DNA from: Bermanella sp. WJH001
GTDB lineage: Bacteria > Pseudomonadota > Gammaproteobacteria > Pseudomonadales > Oceanobacteraceae
NCBI RefSeq assembly: GCF_030070105.1
Contig: NZ_JASJOO010000002.1
Span: forward strand, 1,668,190-1,732,189
DNA: 64,000 nucleotides
Direction: 5' to 3'
Made by a program: the position numbers and the translations under genes. Position 1 is the first letter of the stretch, and every line of letters begins with the position of its first letter. The notes below the pieces were generated by a model. That model saw only the letters and a program-made list of their open reading frames with translations. It was not told where the DNA came from and did not search any database. Positions 37,878-47,293 of the stretch are shown piece by piece.

Positions 37878-39512
37878 ATGACAAAAATGAATCATAAAAT
37901 CCTGCTCGGCGCAGCCATTACATTGGCGTCCCTGCAACAAGCCAGCGCAGTTCCGTTTGCGCCATCCGATGCACGTTCAATGGGTATGGGTGGTACAGGT
38001 GTATCTTCTGCTGAAGTAGCCAGTACGGTTCAGTTTAACCCCGCGCTATTAGCCACAACTCGCGAAGATGATCACTTTGGTTTAAAAATTCCGCAATTTA
38101 GCCTTTCAGTTGCTGATGACGGTGGTTTTATTGATGAAGCCGAAGATTTTGATGAAGAGAGTGAGCTTGATACCACAGGCCAAGGTCGTACAAATGTGGA
38201 TTTGCTGTCTGATTTATTGGATGAAGCAACAGGTCCATTGGGTTTAGAAAAAATGCAACAAGGGATAGAAGAGCTCAAAGCTGCTCAACTACTTCCAAAT
38301 TCTGCGCCTATTGCAAAAAAAACGGCATATGACAATGCCGCCACCAAGTTAACCCAAGCGTCAGAGTTCCTTGATACACGACTTTATAGCCGTAACCCTA
38401 GTGTAAATGGCGAAGCTGGGTTGGTGGTTTATTCTGGCGCAATCGCTGATGATATGGACGACCTAAATAACAAAGCATTGCGTATTAATGGTGGTTTAAA
38501 TGTCGCGGGCGCGGTTCCAAGCAAAAAATTCTCCATGGCCGTTCATGCAGGTGCTCAAGTAACATTTTCTGGTAAAGTAAAAATTGACCCTAAAGATACT
38601 GATATTTTACGGAACTATTCAGCAGCCACCTCAGCCTACCTACTTAATATTGATGCGCTTCAATTAGCTTTAACCAATCTAGATGAAAATGATTCAAGCA
38701 CGTTTGATGCTGTTGACACCGCTCAACAAGCGGTCGATAACTTCAATTATGGTGGTGCAGGTCGCCCAGAATCTGAAGGCAATACCGCTATTTTCGTAGA
38801 CGGTGAATTATCACCAGAAGCCGAAGACGCAGACCTAGATTCTGAAATTCAAATGATCGGTGTTGCCGTTGCTGACGTAGGCGTAACCGCCTCTCGCGTT
38901 TTCAACATTAAAGGTCATGACATCGCATTTGGTATCACACCTAAATTGCAAAAAATATCAATCTTTGACTACACACAAGAACTTGATAGTGAAGAAGAGT
39001 TTGACTCTGAAGACTTCTCAGAAAACCAAGAAGACTACAGTGCTTTTAACATTGACCTAGGTGCTGCTTATCAATTTGGTGCTGAAAAACAATGGCAAGC
39101 CGGTTTGGTAATTAAAAACCTTATTGGAGATGACTATGAAAGTGCTGAATACATCAGCTCAAATGGGGTTGGCGGCGCTGTTGTAAGCATCAGCCCAATG
39201 ATGCGTGCAGGTATCAGCCACCGCACAAGCTGGACCAAAGTAGCATTTGATTTAGATATCACAGAAAATGATCCTGTGGCATTTGAAGACCCAACCCAAT
39301 ATGCTGCCATTGGTGGTGAGCTAAACGTTTGGCGTATTGTGCAATTGCGTGCTGGTTACCGCGCTAACTTAGCCGGTTCTGATCAAGACATCATGACAGC
39401 GGGTATTGGTATCTCTCCAGGACCTGTGCATCTTGATATTGGTGTAATGGCCAATACTAGCGACATCGAAAACGAAGCGGGTATTGCATTAGAGTTTGGT
39501 GTTGAATTCTAA
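37878..39512 (+). CDS. TraF_2-family outer membrane protein
   Basis: A 544-residue exported protein of the family named after conjugal transfer TraF (PF13729-like) but common in marine gammaproteobacteria without any conjugation genes. The signal peptide is at 1-24 (cleavage after ASA). The N-terminus PFAPSDARSMGMGGTGVSSAEVASTVQFNPALL is the FadL/OmpP1-like entry motif. Acidic loops (DEAEDFDEESELD; DSEEEFDSEDFSENQED) and alternating strands follow, ending GIALEFGVEF with terminal Phe. A barrel in the outer membrane is likely; the ligand is unknown. GAAGGGA precedes the ATG by eight bases. Confidence 0.75.
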   Translation: MTKMNHKILLGAAITLASLQQASAVPFAPSDARSMGMGGTGVSSAEVASTVQFNPALLATTREDDHFGLKIPQFSLSVADDGGFIDEAEDFDEESELDTTGQGRTNVDLLSDLLDEATGPLGLEKMQQGIEELKAAQLLPNSAPIAKKTAYDNAATKLTQASEFLDTRLYSRNPSVNGEAGLVVYSGAIADDMDDLNNKALRINGGLNVAGAVPSKKFSMAVHAGAQVTFSGKVKIDPKDTDILRNYSAATSAYLLNIDALQLALTNLDENDSSTFDAVDTAQQAVDNFNYGGAGRPESEGNTAIFVDGELSPEAEDADLDSEIQMIGVAVADVGVTASRVFNIKGHDIAFGITPKLQKISIFDYTQELDSEEEFDSEDFSENQEDYSAFNIDLGAAYQFGAEKQWQAGLVIKNLIGDDYESAEYISSNGVGGAVVSISPMMRAGISHRTSWTKVAFDLDITENDPVAFEDPTQYAAIGGELNVWRIVQLRAGYRANLAGSDQDIMTAGIGISPGPVHLDIGVMANTSDIENEAGIALEFGVEF

Positions 39513-39535
39513 ACACGCTCTGCATTAGTCAAAGC

Positions 39536-39570
39536 AAAGGCCCTTTGTTGCAAACAAAGGGCCTTTTTTA
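39536..39570 (+). terminator. Intrinsic terminator
   Basis: AAAGGCCCTTTGTT, loop GCA, AACAAAGGGCCTTT, then more T. A 14-bp perfect stem follows the outer membrane protein gene. Confidence 0.9.
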
Positions 39571-39666
39571 TGCGCCATGTCAAAGTGGCAAGGCACGTTG
39601 TGCTCTAATTTGGCTTAGCGATCGTATACACTAAGCAAATTCTTTTATTTATTAAAAATAGTGCAT

Positions 39667-40902
39667 ATGAATATTTATCTAGTTGGTGGTGCTGTACGCG
39701 ACCAACTGCTTAACAAACCTTACAAAGACAAAGATTGGGTGGTGGTTGGCGCCACACCTGATGAATTAATCGCGCAAGGCTTTAAACAAGTGGGAGCTGA
39801 CTTCCCTGTTTTTTTACACCCTCAAAGCCAAGAAGAATACGCACTAGCGCGCACCGAGCGAAAATCTGGTCATGGCTACCAAGGTTTTAGTGTGGACTTT
39901 GGTAAAACCGTCACACTCGAAGAAGATCTCATTCGTCGCGACCTCACCATCAATGCCATGGCCCAAGATGAAAACGGCAACATCATCGACCCATTCAACG
40001 GCCAAGCAGACATTAAAAGTAAAACGCTACGCCATGTAAGCAATGCTTTCAGTGAAGACCCGTTACGTGTATTACGAGTCGCTCGATTTGCCGCGCGTTT
40101 TCATCACCTTGGTTTCAGCGTCGCTACAGAAACCATTGCATTAATGAAACAAATAAGTGAATCCGGTGAGTTAACCCATTTAACGCCTGAACGAGTTTGG
40201 GTTGAAACACAGCGCGCACTTCACGAACAAAGCCCGTGGATCTATTTCGAAATACTCAAACAATGTAATGGTCTAAAAGATACCTTTACCGAACTAGATG
40301 CTTTGTTTGGTATTCCACAACCCGAAAAACACCACCCTGAAATTGATACGGGTATGCATAGTTTATTGTCCCTACAGCAAGCCAGTTTCATCAGTGGTGA
40401 TGGCGATGTGCGTTTTGCCGCATTAATGCACGACCTAGGTAAAGCCAAAACCGATCAAGCCAAATGGCCCCAGCATATCGCCCATGAAAAACTAGGACTT
40501 AAACCCATCACACAAATGTGTGATCGATTACGCGTACCCAATCAATATCGTGAACTCACATTAAAAACCTGTGAGTTTCACACTAATATTCACCGCGCGT
40601 TTGAATTAAAAGCCAGCACCATATTAAAAGTATTCAAACAGTGCGATGCCATTCGAAAACCTGAGCGTTTTGAAAAACTACTACAGGTTTGCCAGGCCGA
40701 TGCACAAGGGCGCACAGGATTAGAAAATGCCCCTTATCCACAAGCAAACTATATTCAGCGCATGCTCAACGCGTGTAACAGCGTCAACAATCAAGATATT
40801 GTCGCCACTGGCGTCAAAGGCCCTGAGCTTGGTCAGGCCATTGAACAAGCCCGTATTGACGCAATACAAAAACAAAAAGATAAAGAGAACATAAATGAAT
40901 AA
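39667..40902 (+). CDS. cca: CCA-adding tRNA nucleotidyltransferase with HD domain
   Basis: Adds or repairs the 3' CCA of tRNAs. It has about 411 residues. The N-terminal nucleotidyltransferase has NIYLVGGAVRDQLL and the catalytic acidic pair in DKDWVVVG, then RRDLTINAMAQ (motif B region) and DPLRVLRVARFAARF. The C-terminal HD domain with MHDLGKAKT gives the phosphatase/phosphodiesterase activity of the bacterial long form. The ATG at 39667 is preferred to the GTG at 39661. Its stop overlaps the next gene by eight bases. Confidence 0.93.
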   Translation: MNIYLVGGAVRDQLLNKPYKDKDWVVVGATPDELIAQGFKQVGADFPVFLHPQSQEEYALARTERKSGHGYQGFSVDFGKTVTLEEDLIRRDLTINAMAQDENGNIIDPFNGQADIKSKTLRHVSNAFSEDPLRVLRVARFAARFHHLGFSVATETIALMKQISESGELTHLTPERVWVETQRALHEQSPWIYFEILKQCNGLKDTFTELDALFGIPQPEKHHPEIDTGMHSLLSLQQASFISGDGDVRFAALMHDLGKAKTDQAKWPQHIAHEKLGLKPITQMCDRLRVPNQYRELTLKTCEFHTNIHRAFELKASTILKVFKQCDAIRKPERFEKLLQVCQADAQGRTGLENAPYPQANYIQRMLNACNSVNNQDIVATGVKGPELGQAIEQARIDAIQKQKDKENINE

Positions 40903-41629
40903 AACAGTATTAATCACAGGCGGAGCCCAACGTATTGGTGCCGCCATCGCGCGCCTGCTTCACAAAAATGGTTATGATGTTTTTTTACATTACGGTCAAA
41001 GCAAACAATCCGCACTTGCGTTACAACGAGAACTTAACGAGCAACGTGAAAGCTCTTGTGAATTATTCAGCGCAGACCTAAGCGATGAAAATAGCCCCAT
41101 TATTTTAGAAGAGTGGTATAGCCAATTTCACCGCCCACTTGATGCACTGGTTAACAACGCTTCACAGTTTTTTCCGACACCGTGGCAAGATGCCACCCCT
41201 GATAATTGGCAAACTATTTTTTCAAGTAACGTGCAAACGCCGTTTTTTTTGATTCAAAAGATGTTGCCATTTTTAAGCCAAGTGAATGGTCAAGTGATCA
41301 ACTTAATCGATATTCATGCCGAACGAACACTTGAACAGCACCCCATTTACAGCGCCAGTAAAGCAGCCCTTAAAAGCTTAACACTGTCTCTTGCTAAAGA
41401 TGAAGGCCATCACATCCGTTGCAACGGCGTCAGCCCTGGTGCCATTTTATGGCCCGATCAAAATGATAATTTAAGCAATGAATCTAAACGTGAAATTTTA
41501 AATAAAATCCCAATGAAACGCATGGGGCGTGTTGATAACATCGCTGATACGGTTTTATTTCTGTGTAACAACGACTATATGAATGGGCAGATTATTAACG
41601 TAGATGGTGGCCGAACCGTTTATAGTTAA
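40895..41629 (+). CDS. Pteridine reductase-like short-chain dehydrogenase
   Basis: A 244-residue NADPH-dependent short-chain dehydrogenase. The cofactor motif TGGAQRIGAAIA, with Arg in place of the usual Gly-rich loop residue, is typical of pteridine reductases (FolM/PTR1-like). NNAS and the catalytic YSASKAAL are present, and it ends IINVDGGRTVYS. The neighbouring convergent genes folK and folB support a role in folate or tetrahydromonapterin reduction. It overlaps cca. Directly after its TAA stop begins a four-copy heptamer repeat. Confidence 0.85.
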   Translation: MNKTVLITGGAQRIGAAIARLLHKNGYDVFLHYGQSKQSALALQRELNEQRESSCELFSADLSDENSPIILEEWYSQFHRPLDALVNNASQFFPTPWQDATPDNWQTIFSSNVQTPFFLIQKMLPFLSQVNGQVINLIDIHAERTLEQHPIYSASKAALKSLTLSLAKDEGHHIRCNGVSPGAILWPDQNDNLSNESKREILNKIPMKRMGRVDNIADTVLFLCNNDYMNGQIINVDGGRTVYS

Positions 41630-41657
41630 ATGTGAGATGTGAGATGTGAGATGTGAG
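41630..41657. repeat. Heptamer array, (ATGTGAG) x 4
   Basis: Four perfect copies of ATGTGAG beginning at the base after the stop codon of the pteridine reductase gene. The unit is related to TTAGATG by composition and length, and again places a stop triplet (TGA) in each unit. Confidence 0.93.
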
Positions 41658-41660
41658 TCC

Positions 41661-41757
41661 GTAGGATGGGTTAGATTGAGCAAAGCGAGATCGTAACCCA
41701 TCAAAAGCGATATTATGCAACGATGGGTTACGCTCGTACCTCACTAACCCATCCTAC
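41661..41757. repeat. Inverted-repeat element, about 97 bp
   Basis: GTAGGATGGGTTAG (41661-41674) and its complement CTAACCCATCCTAC (41744-41757) bound a segment with a second nested inverted pair (GTAACCCATC and GATGGGTTAC). This looks like a non-coding mobile-type or REP-pair element. One arm of the same family occurs at 42760-42795. Confidence 0.85.
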
Positions 41758-41765
41758 AAAATTAA

Positions 41766-41820
41766 ATCGCGAGCAGGCTCGTGCACACCCAACCGTACGA
41801 ATCCGTACCCGCGAGTGAAA
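41766..41820. repeat. REP-like GC-rich repeat
   Basis: CGCGAGCAGGCTCGTGCACACC and GTACGAATCCGTACCCGCGAGTGA, the same motif set as near 28.3 kb and 33.5 kb, placed directly downstream of folK. Confidence 0.7.
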
Positions 41821-41835
41821 AAACAAGCATAAAAC

Positions 41836-42318
41836 CTAAAGCTCAACCTGCCACAAGTTTTGTGATTCTTTATCAAAGAAAAACCACAGTCGGCCATACG
41901 TGACTTGTAATTCAGGATGCAATTCATCCGCAGCAATATCATTCATTGGTAATAATACAAATGCGTTTTTGGTGATTTCATCACGGGGCAATTGCACTCC
42001 ATCAATATCACCCACTAAATCATCATAGGTTAGGATATCAATATCCAGTGTACGCCCACTGAATTTTGGCCCAGTACGTTTGCGCCCGTATTGATCCTCA
42101 ATGGCTTTTAACTGCTCATTTAATTCACCCACACTGAGCGATGTTTCAAATTTCGCAACTAGGTTATAAAAGTTATCCCCATCAAAGCCAACCGCTTCGC
42201 TTTCATAAATCGGCGATAACACCAAAGCACCAAAGTGCTCGGCTAATGCCTGCAAACAGCCAGATATGTTTTTTTGCTTGTCTATGTTACTGCCAATACT
42301 GACATAAACTTGAGCCAT
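41836..42318 (-). CDS. folK: 6-hydroxymethyl-7,8-dihydropterin pyrophosphokinase
   Basis: Transfers pyrophosphate from ATP to hydroxymethyl-dihydropterin in folate synthesis. It has 160 residues. The family signature is easily read: YVSIGSN at the N-terminus, then YGRKRTGPKFSGRTLDIDIL with the metal-binding Asp pair, and LPRDEITKNAFVLLPM. It follows folB by 14 bases and is cotranscribed with it. Confidence 0.95.
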   Translation of the reverse strand: MAQVYVSIGSNIDKQKNISGCLQALAEHFGALVLSPIYESEAVGFDGDNFYNLVAKFETSLSVGELNEQLKAIEDQYGRKRTGPKFSGRTLDIDILTYDDLVGDIDGVQLPRDEITKNAFVLLPMNDIAADELHPELQVTYGRLWFFFDKESQNLWQVEL

Positions 42319-42332
42319 GAAATGGAATCCTT

Positions 42333-42686
42333 TTACTTATTCCCGCGCTCGATCATTACACCTACGCCGTTTGCTTGTGCAATGGCGGTTGGCTTGGTGA
42401 GCTTTAGCTGAAGCCAATGCACATTAAATTCATTCATTAAAATATCAGCAACATTTTCGGCCATGGTTTCAACCAATAAAAACTCACTGCCTGCAATAAA
42501 ATCCGTTAAGCGATCGCATACGGCTTTATAGTTTAATGCTTTATTGATATCTTCAGATTGCGCCGCAGGCTTGTTATCCCACGCCATTTGTAAATCAAGC
42601 CTGACAACTTGTTTTACTTCGCGCTCCCAATCGTAAATCCCGATAATGGTTTCGATTTCTAAACCATCTATAAAAACTTTATCCAT
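42333..42686 (-). CDS. folB: Dihydroneopterin aldolase
   Basis: Cleaves dihydroneopterin to give the FolK substrate; in related bacteria it can also act on the monapterin isomer. It has 117 residues with the T-fold signature DKVFIDGLEIETIIGIYDWEREVKQ, the ALNYKAVCDR segment, and LLVETMAENVADILM with the conserved Glu. It stands first in the folB-folK pair. Confidence 0.95.
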   Translation of the reverse strand: MDKVFIDGLEIETIIGIYDWEREVKQVVRLDLQMAWDNKPAAQSEDINKALNYKAVCDRLTDFIAGSEFLLVETMAENVADILMNEFNVHWLQLKLTKPTAIAQANGVGVMIERGNK

Positions 42687-42759
42687 TGTATACCGTTTAA
42701 TGCATCGTTAGATGGTGAATGAGAGCTGAGAGATGCAGGCTCAACTCTATGTTCTTTTT

Positions 42760-42795
42760 GATGGGTTACACTCGTACCTCGCTAACCCATCCTAC
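42760..42795. repeat. Single arm of the GTAGGATGGGTTAG element
   Basis: GATGGGTTACACTCGTACCTCGCTAACCCATCCTAC matches the right half of the element at 41661-41757 with few changes, in the same orientation. It lies in the 316-bp gap between tsaD and folB, which contains no gene. Confidence 0.8.
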
Positions 42796-42920
42796 TTATA
42801 TAGTTTAATGCCCAACGGAAAGCGTAAGGTATATATGGCTAACCGTTAAATTAAATTAATTCTATTGTGACATTCAACTGTAGAAGACTGCCCCTCAAAC
42901 GAAGTGCGTGCCTTGAGTAT

Positions 42921-42969
42921 GCAGGCGACCATCTGCAATCTATGTCGCCTGCAAGCAGCCTCCTACTCA
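42921..42969. repeat. Inverted repeat with REP-like tail
   Basis: GCAGGCGAC (42921-42929) pairs with GTCGCCTGC (42944-42952). AAGCAGCCTCCTAC follows, the same ending seen in the other GC-rich repeats. It lies 3' of tsaD and may act as its transcript end. Confidence 0.65.
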
Positions 42970-43002
42970 TTTCATAGCAATTTAAAATGACGACCGCTCG
43001 CT

Positions 43003-44028
43003 TTAAACCGCTTCTAAAGAATCCATAGGCCAACGCGGGTGTATCACAATTTCTTCATTGTCTTTTTGCCCTGCTTTCATTCGCTGGCAACCGGCATACG
43101 CAATCATGGCACCGTTGTCGGTACAAAATTCTGGACGCGGATAAAACACTTCACCGTTTAACTTATCCATTAAAGCGTGCAATTTTTCACGCAGATATTT
43201 ATTAGCGCTTACACCGCCAGCAATGACCAAACGTTTGCGACCAGTTTGCTCTAACGCCCGCTTACATTTAATGGCCAGAGTGTCTACCGCCGCTTGCTCA
43301 AACGCTAATGCAATGTCTGCTTTGTCTTGCTCGGTTAAACCGGTTTCCTCTTGGCACTTGGCAATTGTATTGCGCGCAAAGGTTTTTAAACCACTGAACG
43401 AGAAATCTAAACCGGGTCTGTCTGTCATTGGGCGTGGAAATTTAAAGCGCCCTTTTGTACCAAGTTGCGCAAGCTTGGCTATGTGTGGGCCACCTGGGTA
43501 TGGCAAATCCATCATCTTGGCGGTTTTATCAAAGGCTTCACCAGCCGCATCATCGATGCTTTCACCTAATACTTCATACTGGCCAATACCTTTAACATCT
43601 ACTAATTGTGTATGACCGCCACTGACTAACAACGCCACAAACGGGAAATCTGGTGCATTATCTTCTAACAAAGGGGCCAGTAAATGCCCCTCCATGTGAT
43701 GAACGGCCAAGGTAGGAATTCCCCAGCTCCAAGCCAAGCTTCGTGCTAAACAAGCACCAACTAATAAAGCACCTGCTAAACCAGGCCCAGAGGTATAGGC
43801 GATGCCATCAAGCTCAGCTGAAGATGTATTAGCCTTGGTAAGTACTTCTTTAATAAGAGGGATGGCTTTACGAATATGATCGCGACTTGCAAGCTCAGGC
43901 ACGACACCACCATAAATGGCATGCATTTCCACCTGACTGTACAAGGCGTGGGACAATAGCCCTTGCTCGGAATCATAAATCGCGATTCCGGTTTCATCAC
44001 AACTGCTTTCTATGGCTAAAACCCGCAT
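43003..44028 (-). CDS. tsaD: tRNA N6-adenosine threonylcarbamoyltransferase TsaD
   Basis: Catalytic subunit that transfers threonylcarbamoyl to A37 of ANN-decoding tRNAs, working with TsaB, TsaE and TsaC. It has 341 residues of ASKHA fold. IESSCDETG is at the N-terminus, the metal-binding HMEGHL (His near 111 and 115) and VSGGHTQL are present, and NGAMIAYAG lies at the C-terminus. It diverges from rpsU, the widespread tsaD-rpsU-dnaG-rpoD arrangement. Confidence 0.96.
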   Translation of the reverse strand: MRVLAIESSCDETGIAIYDSEQGLLSHALYSQVEMHAIYGGVVPELASRDHIRKAIPLIKEVLTKANTSSAELDGIAYTSGPGLAGALLVGACLARSLAWSWGIPTLAVHHMEGHLLAPLLEDNAPDFPFVALLVSGGHTQLVDVKGIGQYEVLGESIDDAAGEAFDKTAKMMDLPYPGGPHIAKLAQLGTKGRFKFPRPMTDRPGLDFSFSGLKTFARNTIAKCQEETGLTEQDKADIALAFEQAAVDTLAIKCKRALEQTGRKRLVIAGGVSANKYLREKLHALMDKLNGEVFYPRPEFCTDNGAMIAYAGCQRMKAGQKDNEEIVIHPRWPMDSLEAV

Positions 44029-44125
44029 AATAACCTCATATTTTTTGCGCGGCTCATTTTACGCAGCCTACGCCCAGAACACCAGAACCCAGTATCCACG
44101 CGGGCTGATCCACATAATTCATGGT

Positions 44126-44131
44126 TATAAT
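44126..44131 (+). promoter_or_regulatory. Candidate -10 element of the rpsU operon
   Basis: TATAAT inside GGTTATAATCTATACTCC, about 160 bp before rpsU in the divergent tsaD-rpsU gap. The -35 match (CTGATC, spacer 15) is weak, so this is only a candidate. Confidence 0.4.
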
Positions 44132-44293
44132 CTATACTCCACTGAGCTTTGCAATTACTAGGTAAAGCGAGTAGAATCCCCCGCCTCAATAGGGCCTGAG
44201 TGACTGCAAAGCATTCGGCGTCAGGAAACTGATTTAATTCTAGTGGGTGATTTTCCACCTACTAAGTCAACTGATACACATAGGGTAGATTGA

Positions 44294-44509
44294 ATGCCAC
44301 AAGTTAAAGTAAAAGAAAACGAGCCATTTGACGTAGCACTACGTCGTTTCAAGCGTTCTTGCGAAAAAGCAGGTGTACTTTCTGAAGTACGTCGTCGCGA
44401 ACAATTCGAAAAGCCAACTGCTGAGCGTAAGCGTAAAAAAGCAGCTGCTGTTAAGCGTCACGCTAAAAAAGTTTCACGCGAACAGCGTAAAATGACTCGT
44501 CTTTACTAA
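44294..44509 (+). CDS. rpsU: 30S ribosomal protein S21
   Basis: Small basic ribosomal protein of 71 residues, full length, with the family start [26 protein letters not shown] and Lys/Arg-rich tail. It heads the macromolecular synthesis operon. AGGGTAGATTGA precedes the ATG. Confidence 0.98.
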   Translation: MPQVKVKENEPFDVALRRFKRSCEKAGVLSEVRRREQFEKPTAERKRKKAAAVKRHAKKVSREQRKMTRLY

Positions 44510-44534
44510 GCCATACTGAATTAGAGAGACAAAC

Positions 44535-44987
44535 ATGAGTGAGCAAGGACTGGTTCAACAGTTAAAAGATGCAGTGAAAACGTCTATGCGTGCTAAAGAT
44601 AAGCCGCGTACACAAGCCCTGCGTCTGATCCAAGCCGAGCTCAAACGTGTTGAAGTTGACGAACGCATCGAACTGGATGACGCTCGTGTCCTTACCATTA
44701 TGGATAAAATGGTAAAACAACGCCGTGACTCTATTAAGCAATATGAGGACGCTGGTCGTACCGAACTTGCAGAAGTAGAGCACTACGAAGTGAGCGTTAT
44801 TCAGGACTTCCTCCCAGAAGCCCTATCTGCGGAAGAACTTTCAGCCATTGTTGCAAAAGCAGTGGCTGAAGTTAATCCTGCGGGCATGCAAGACATGGGT
44901 AAAGTCATGGCGCTAGTTAAACCTCAGGTGCAAGGCCGCGCCGATATGGGTGAAGTAAGCAAGCTAGTAAAAGCCAGCTTTGCTTAA
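44535..44987 (+). CDS. GatB/YqeY domain protein
   Basis: A 150-residue YqeY-like protein related to the tail domain of the GatB amidotransferase subunit. It probably touches tRNA, but its function is unproven. Features seen are LVQQLKDAVKTSMRAKDKPRTQALRLIQAELKRVEVDE at the start, YEVSVIQDFLPEALSAEEL in the middle and the end GRADMGEVSKLVKASFA. It sits between rpsU and dnaG, its common place in gammaproteobacteria outside the enterics. Confidence 0.93.
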   Translation: MSEQGLVQQLKDAVKTSMRAKDKPRTQALRLIQAELKRVEVDERIELDDARVLTIMDKMVKQRRDSIKQYEDAGRTELAEVEHYEVSVIQDFLPEALSAEELSAIVAKAVAEVNPAGMQDMGKVMALVKPQVQGRADMGEVSKLVKASFA

Positions 44988-45200
44988 TTAGCTCTTCCCT
45001 CAAGATATTAAACTGTTTTAACGCTTCATCATTTAGCGCAATTTTTCCTGCGCGCTCAATACACTTTAAATACGTCACATGATTAAAGTTGAATATTTTT
45101 TAGTCATTAATATCCCAAAAAAGTACTGACTTAGTGTATTCTAGGGCCTACTTTTAGCATCAGCCTAAATAGAAAAATGTAACGCAGATAGGTTTGAATC

Positions 45201-47165
45201 GTGACTGGTCGTATCCCCCAAAATTTCATCGATGATCTACTCTCCCGCGTTAATATTGTTGATGTGGTCGACAGCCGTATTCGCTTGAAAAAAGCCGGTA
45301 AAAACCACCACGCCTGCTGCCCCTTTCATAACGAAAAAACACCTTCGTTCACCGTTGCATCGGACAAACAGTTTTATTATTGCTTTGGTTGCGGCGCTAA
45401 AGGCAACGCCATTGGCTTTGTGATGGAATACGACCACATAGACTTCCCTGAAGCGGTTGAACTATTAGCAGGCACAGTGGGATTGGAAGTGCCCAAAGAA
45501 GAGACCAGCCCATTTCAGCAAAAGCAACAACAAGAACGTGCAACCCACTACGATCTAATGAACAGCGCCAGCGAATTTTACCAACAACAACTGCGCTTTC
45601 ATGCTGACAAAGATGCCCCCGTTAACTACCTCAAAAAGCGCGGCCTATCAGGCAAAGCCGCTAAATTTTTTGGTATCGGCTTTGCGCCGCCTGGCTGGGA
45701 CAATCTAAAAAACACCTTAGCCACAGACGATGACAAGCTAAAAGCACTCATCGACACCGGCATGCTTATAAGCAAAGACGACGGCAAATGCTACGACCGC
45801 TTTCGTAATCGCGTGGTATTTCCCATTCGTGATGTACGTGGCCGCACCATCGCCTTTGGCGCACGAACACTGGGCGATGACAAACCCAAATATCTCAACA
45901 GCCCAGAAACCAGCATCTTTAACAAAGGCCACGAACTATATGGCCTATACGAATGCCGCCAAATTCGCCAACCGCTAAAACGCTTTGTGGTGGTTGAAGG
46001 TTATATGGATGTTGTGGCCCTGCATGAATTTGGTGTTCATTACGCCGTGGCGACACTAGGAACTGCCACCAGTACCACCCATTTACAAAAACTCTTTAAA
46101 ATCGCCCCTGAAATTGTCTTTTGTTTCGATGGTGATGCCGCCGGACGCAAAGCCGCCAAGCGCGGATTAGAACTCGTATTACCCGTACTAGAAGACGGCC
46201 AGCAGATCCGCTTTATGTTTTTACCCGAAGGCGAAGACCCAGACACAGTGGTGCGCAAAGAAGGCAAAGCTGGTTTTGAGCAGCGCCTACAATATGCTCA
46301 AGGCATCAGCGAGTTTTTACTGCAAACCATCAAACAAGACATTGATGACAGCGACAGCTTAGAAGGTCGCGCTCGTTTAGCAAAACTGGCCGCCCCTATG
46401 ATTCAGCAAATACCTGGGCCCGCTCTTAAAAGCTTATTTTGGCAAGCATTAGCTGATGAAACCCGACTTGAAGCCCAAGAGCTTAAAGAAATGGGTCAAG
46501 CAGAAGAAAACATCAACCTAATGCGCGAACAACAACAGCGTGAAAATCAAATCAGCTACACGCCAAATTCAGCGCCAAGCCACCAAGCGCCATATGAAGA
46601 ATACTCGCCAAGTTATCATGAAGATGAGTACGCTCAAACACCGACACCAGCGAACGAACACCCTTTAATCAAGCAGGCCATTGCGCTGATTTTGCACGCC
46701 CCGCACGTAGTACAAAGCTTTGGTGACCTTGCCTTTTTGCAAACCTACGAAGGCCACTACAGTCAGTTACTACAAAAGCTGGTATCTCAACTACAGCAAT
46801 CGCCTCAACAAAGCCTACTAGATGCATTAAGTCTATTAGCCACTGACAGTGACTACCAAGAATACAAAAGTCTCACCGAGCACCACAACCGAAACGACGG
46901 TCACTTAAGCCAAGAGCAAGTGGCCAACGACTGCTTAAGCCAGTTGAGAATCAAATCCGCTAAAAGCATCCAAGACAAGCTATTAAAAAAAGCCAGCAGC
47001 AAAGGTGGCTTCAAGCATCTACAATCAGAAGAGCAACAACTCTTTCAATGGGCAAAAGCCATTATTGAGCTGAACCTTTTGCATAGTAAATTGATCAAAG
47101 CCGGAGGCAAGCTAGACGTACTTAGTCCAGCTGAACAAGAGAAATATCGCCAATTAACCGGTTAA
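45201..47165 (+). CDS. dnaG: DNA primase
   Basis: Makes RNA primers at the replication fork. It has 654 residues. The zinc-binding domain has CPFHNEKTPSFTV and YYCFGCGAKGNAI. The catalytic core has FGARTLGDDKPKYLNSPET, the TOPRIM motif VVEGYMDVVAL and FDGDAAGRKAA. The C-terminal helicase-binding domain follows a Gln/Pro-rich linker (residues about 445-495). Translation starts at a GTG (45201) with AGG eight bases upstream. A gap of 213 bases separates it from yqeY and may hold an internal promoter. Confidence 0.97.
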   Translation: MTGRIPQNFIDDLLSRVNIVDVVDSRIRLKKAGKNHHACCPFHNEKTPSFTVASDKQFYYCFGCGAKGNAIGFVMEYDHIDFPEAVELLAGTVGLEVPKEETSPFQQKQQQERATHYDLMNSASEFYQQQLRFHADKDAPVNYLKKRGLSGKAAKFFGIGFAPPGWDNLKNTLATDDDKLKALIDTGMLISKDDGKCYDRFRNRVVFPIRDVRGRTIAFGARTLGDDKPKYLNSPETSIFNKGHELYGLYECRQIRQPLKRFVVVEGYMDVVALHEFGVHYAVATLGTATSTTHLQKLFKIAPEIVFCFDGDAAGRKAAKRGLELVLPVLEDGQQIRFMFLPEGEDPDTVVRKEGKAGFEQRLQYAQGISEFLLQTIKQDIDDSDSLEGRARLAKLAAPMIQQIPGPALKSLFWQALADETRLEAQELKEMGQAEENINLMREQQQRENQISYTPNSAPSHQAPYEEYSPSYHEDEYAQTPTPANEHPLIKQAIALILHAPHVVQSFGDLAFLQTYEGHYSQLLQKLVSQLQQSPQQSLLDALSLLATDSDYQEYKSLTEHHNRNDGHLSQEQVANDCLSQLRIKSAKSIQDKLLKKASSKGGFKHLQSEEQQLFQWAKAIIELNLLHSKLIKAGGKLDVLSPAEQEKYRQLTG

Positions 47166-47220
47166 CCCCTTGAAAGGGTAAAAAAAAACCCCATTATCAA
47201 TCACTTAATCACATCAGTGC

Positions 47221-47249
47221 TGGATAACCCGTAACCAGATGATTATAAT
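47221..47249 (+). promoter_or_regulatory. Candidate rpoD promoter
   Basis: TGGATA (47221-47226), 17-base spacer, TATAAT (47244-47249). The ATG of rpoD lies 45 bp further on, preceded by CAGGGTATAT. This would give rpoD its own transcript besides readthrough from dnaG. Confidence 0.55.
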
Positions 47250-47293
47250 CGCGGGTTCGATTCGCCTACAGTACAGGACAACACAGGGTATAT

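Noticed and set aside
37878-39512. Conjugation gene (TraF name)
   Set aside because: The family name comes from a plasmid protein, but no other transfer genes are present and the sequence is that of an outer membrane barrel.
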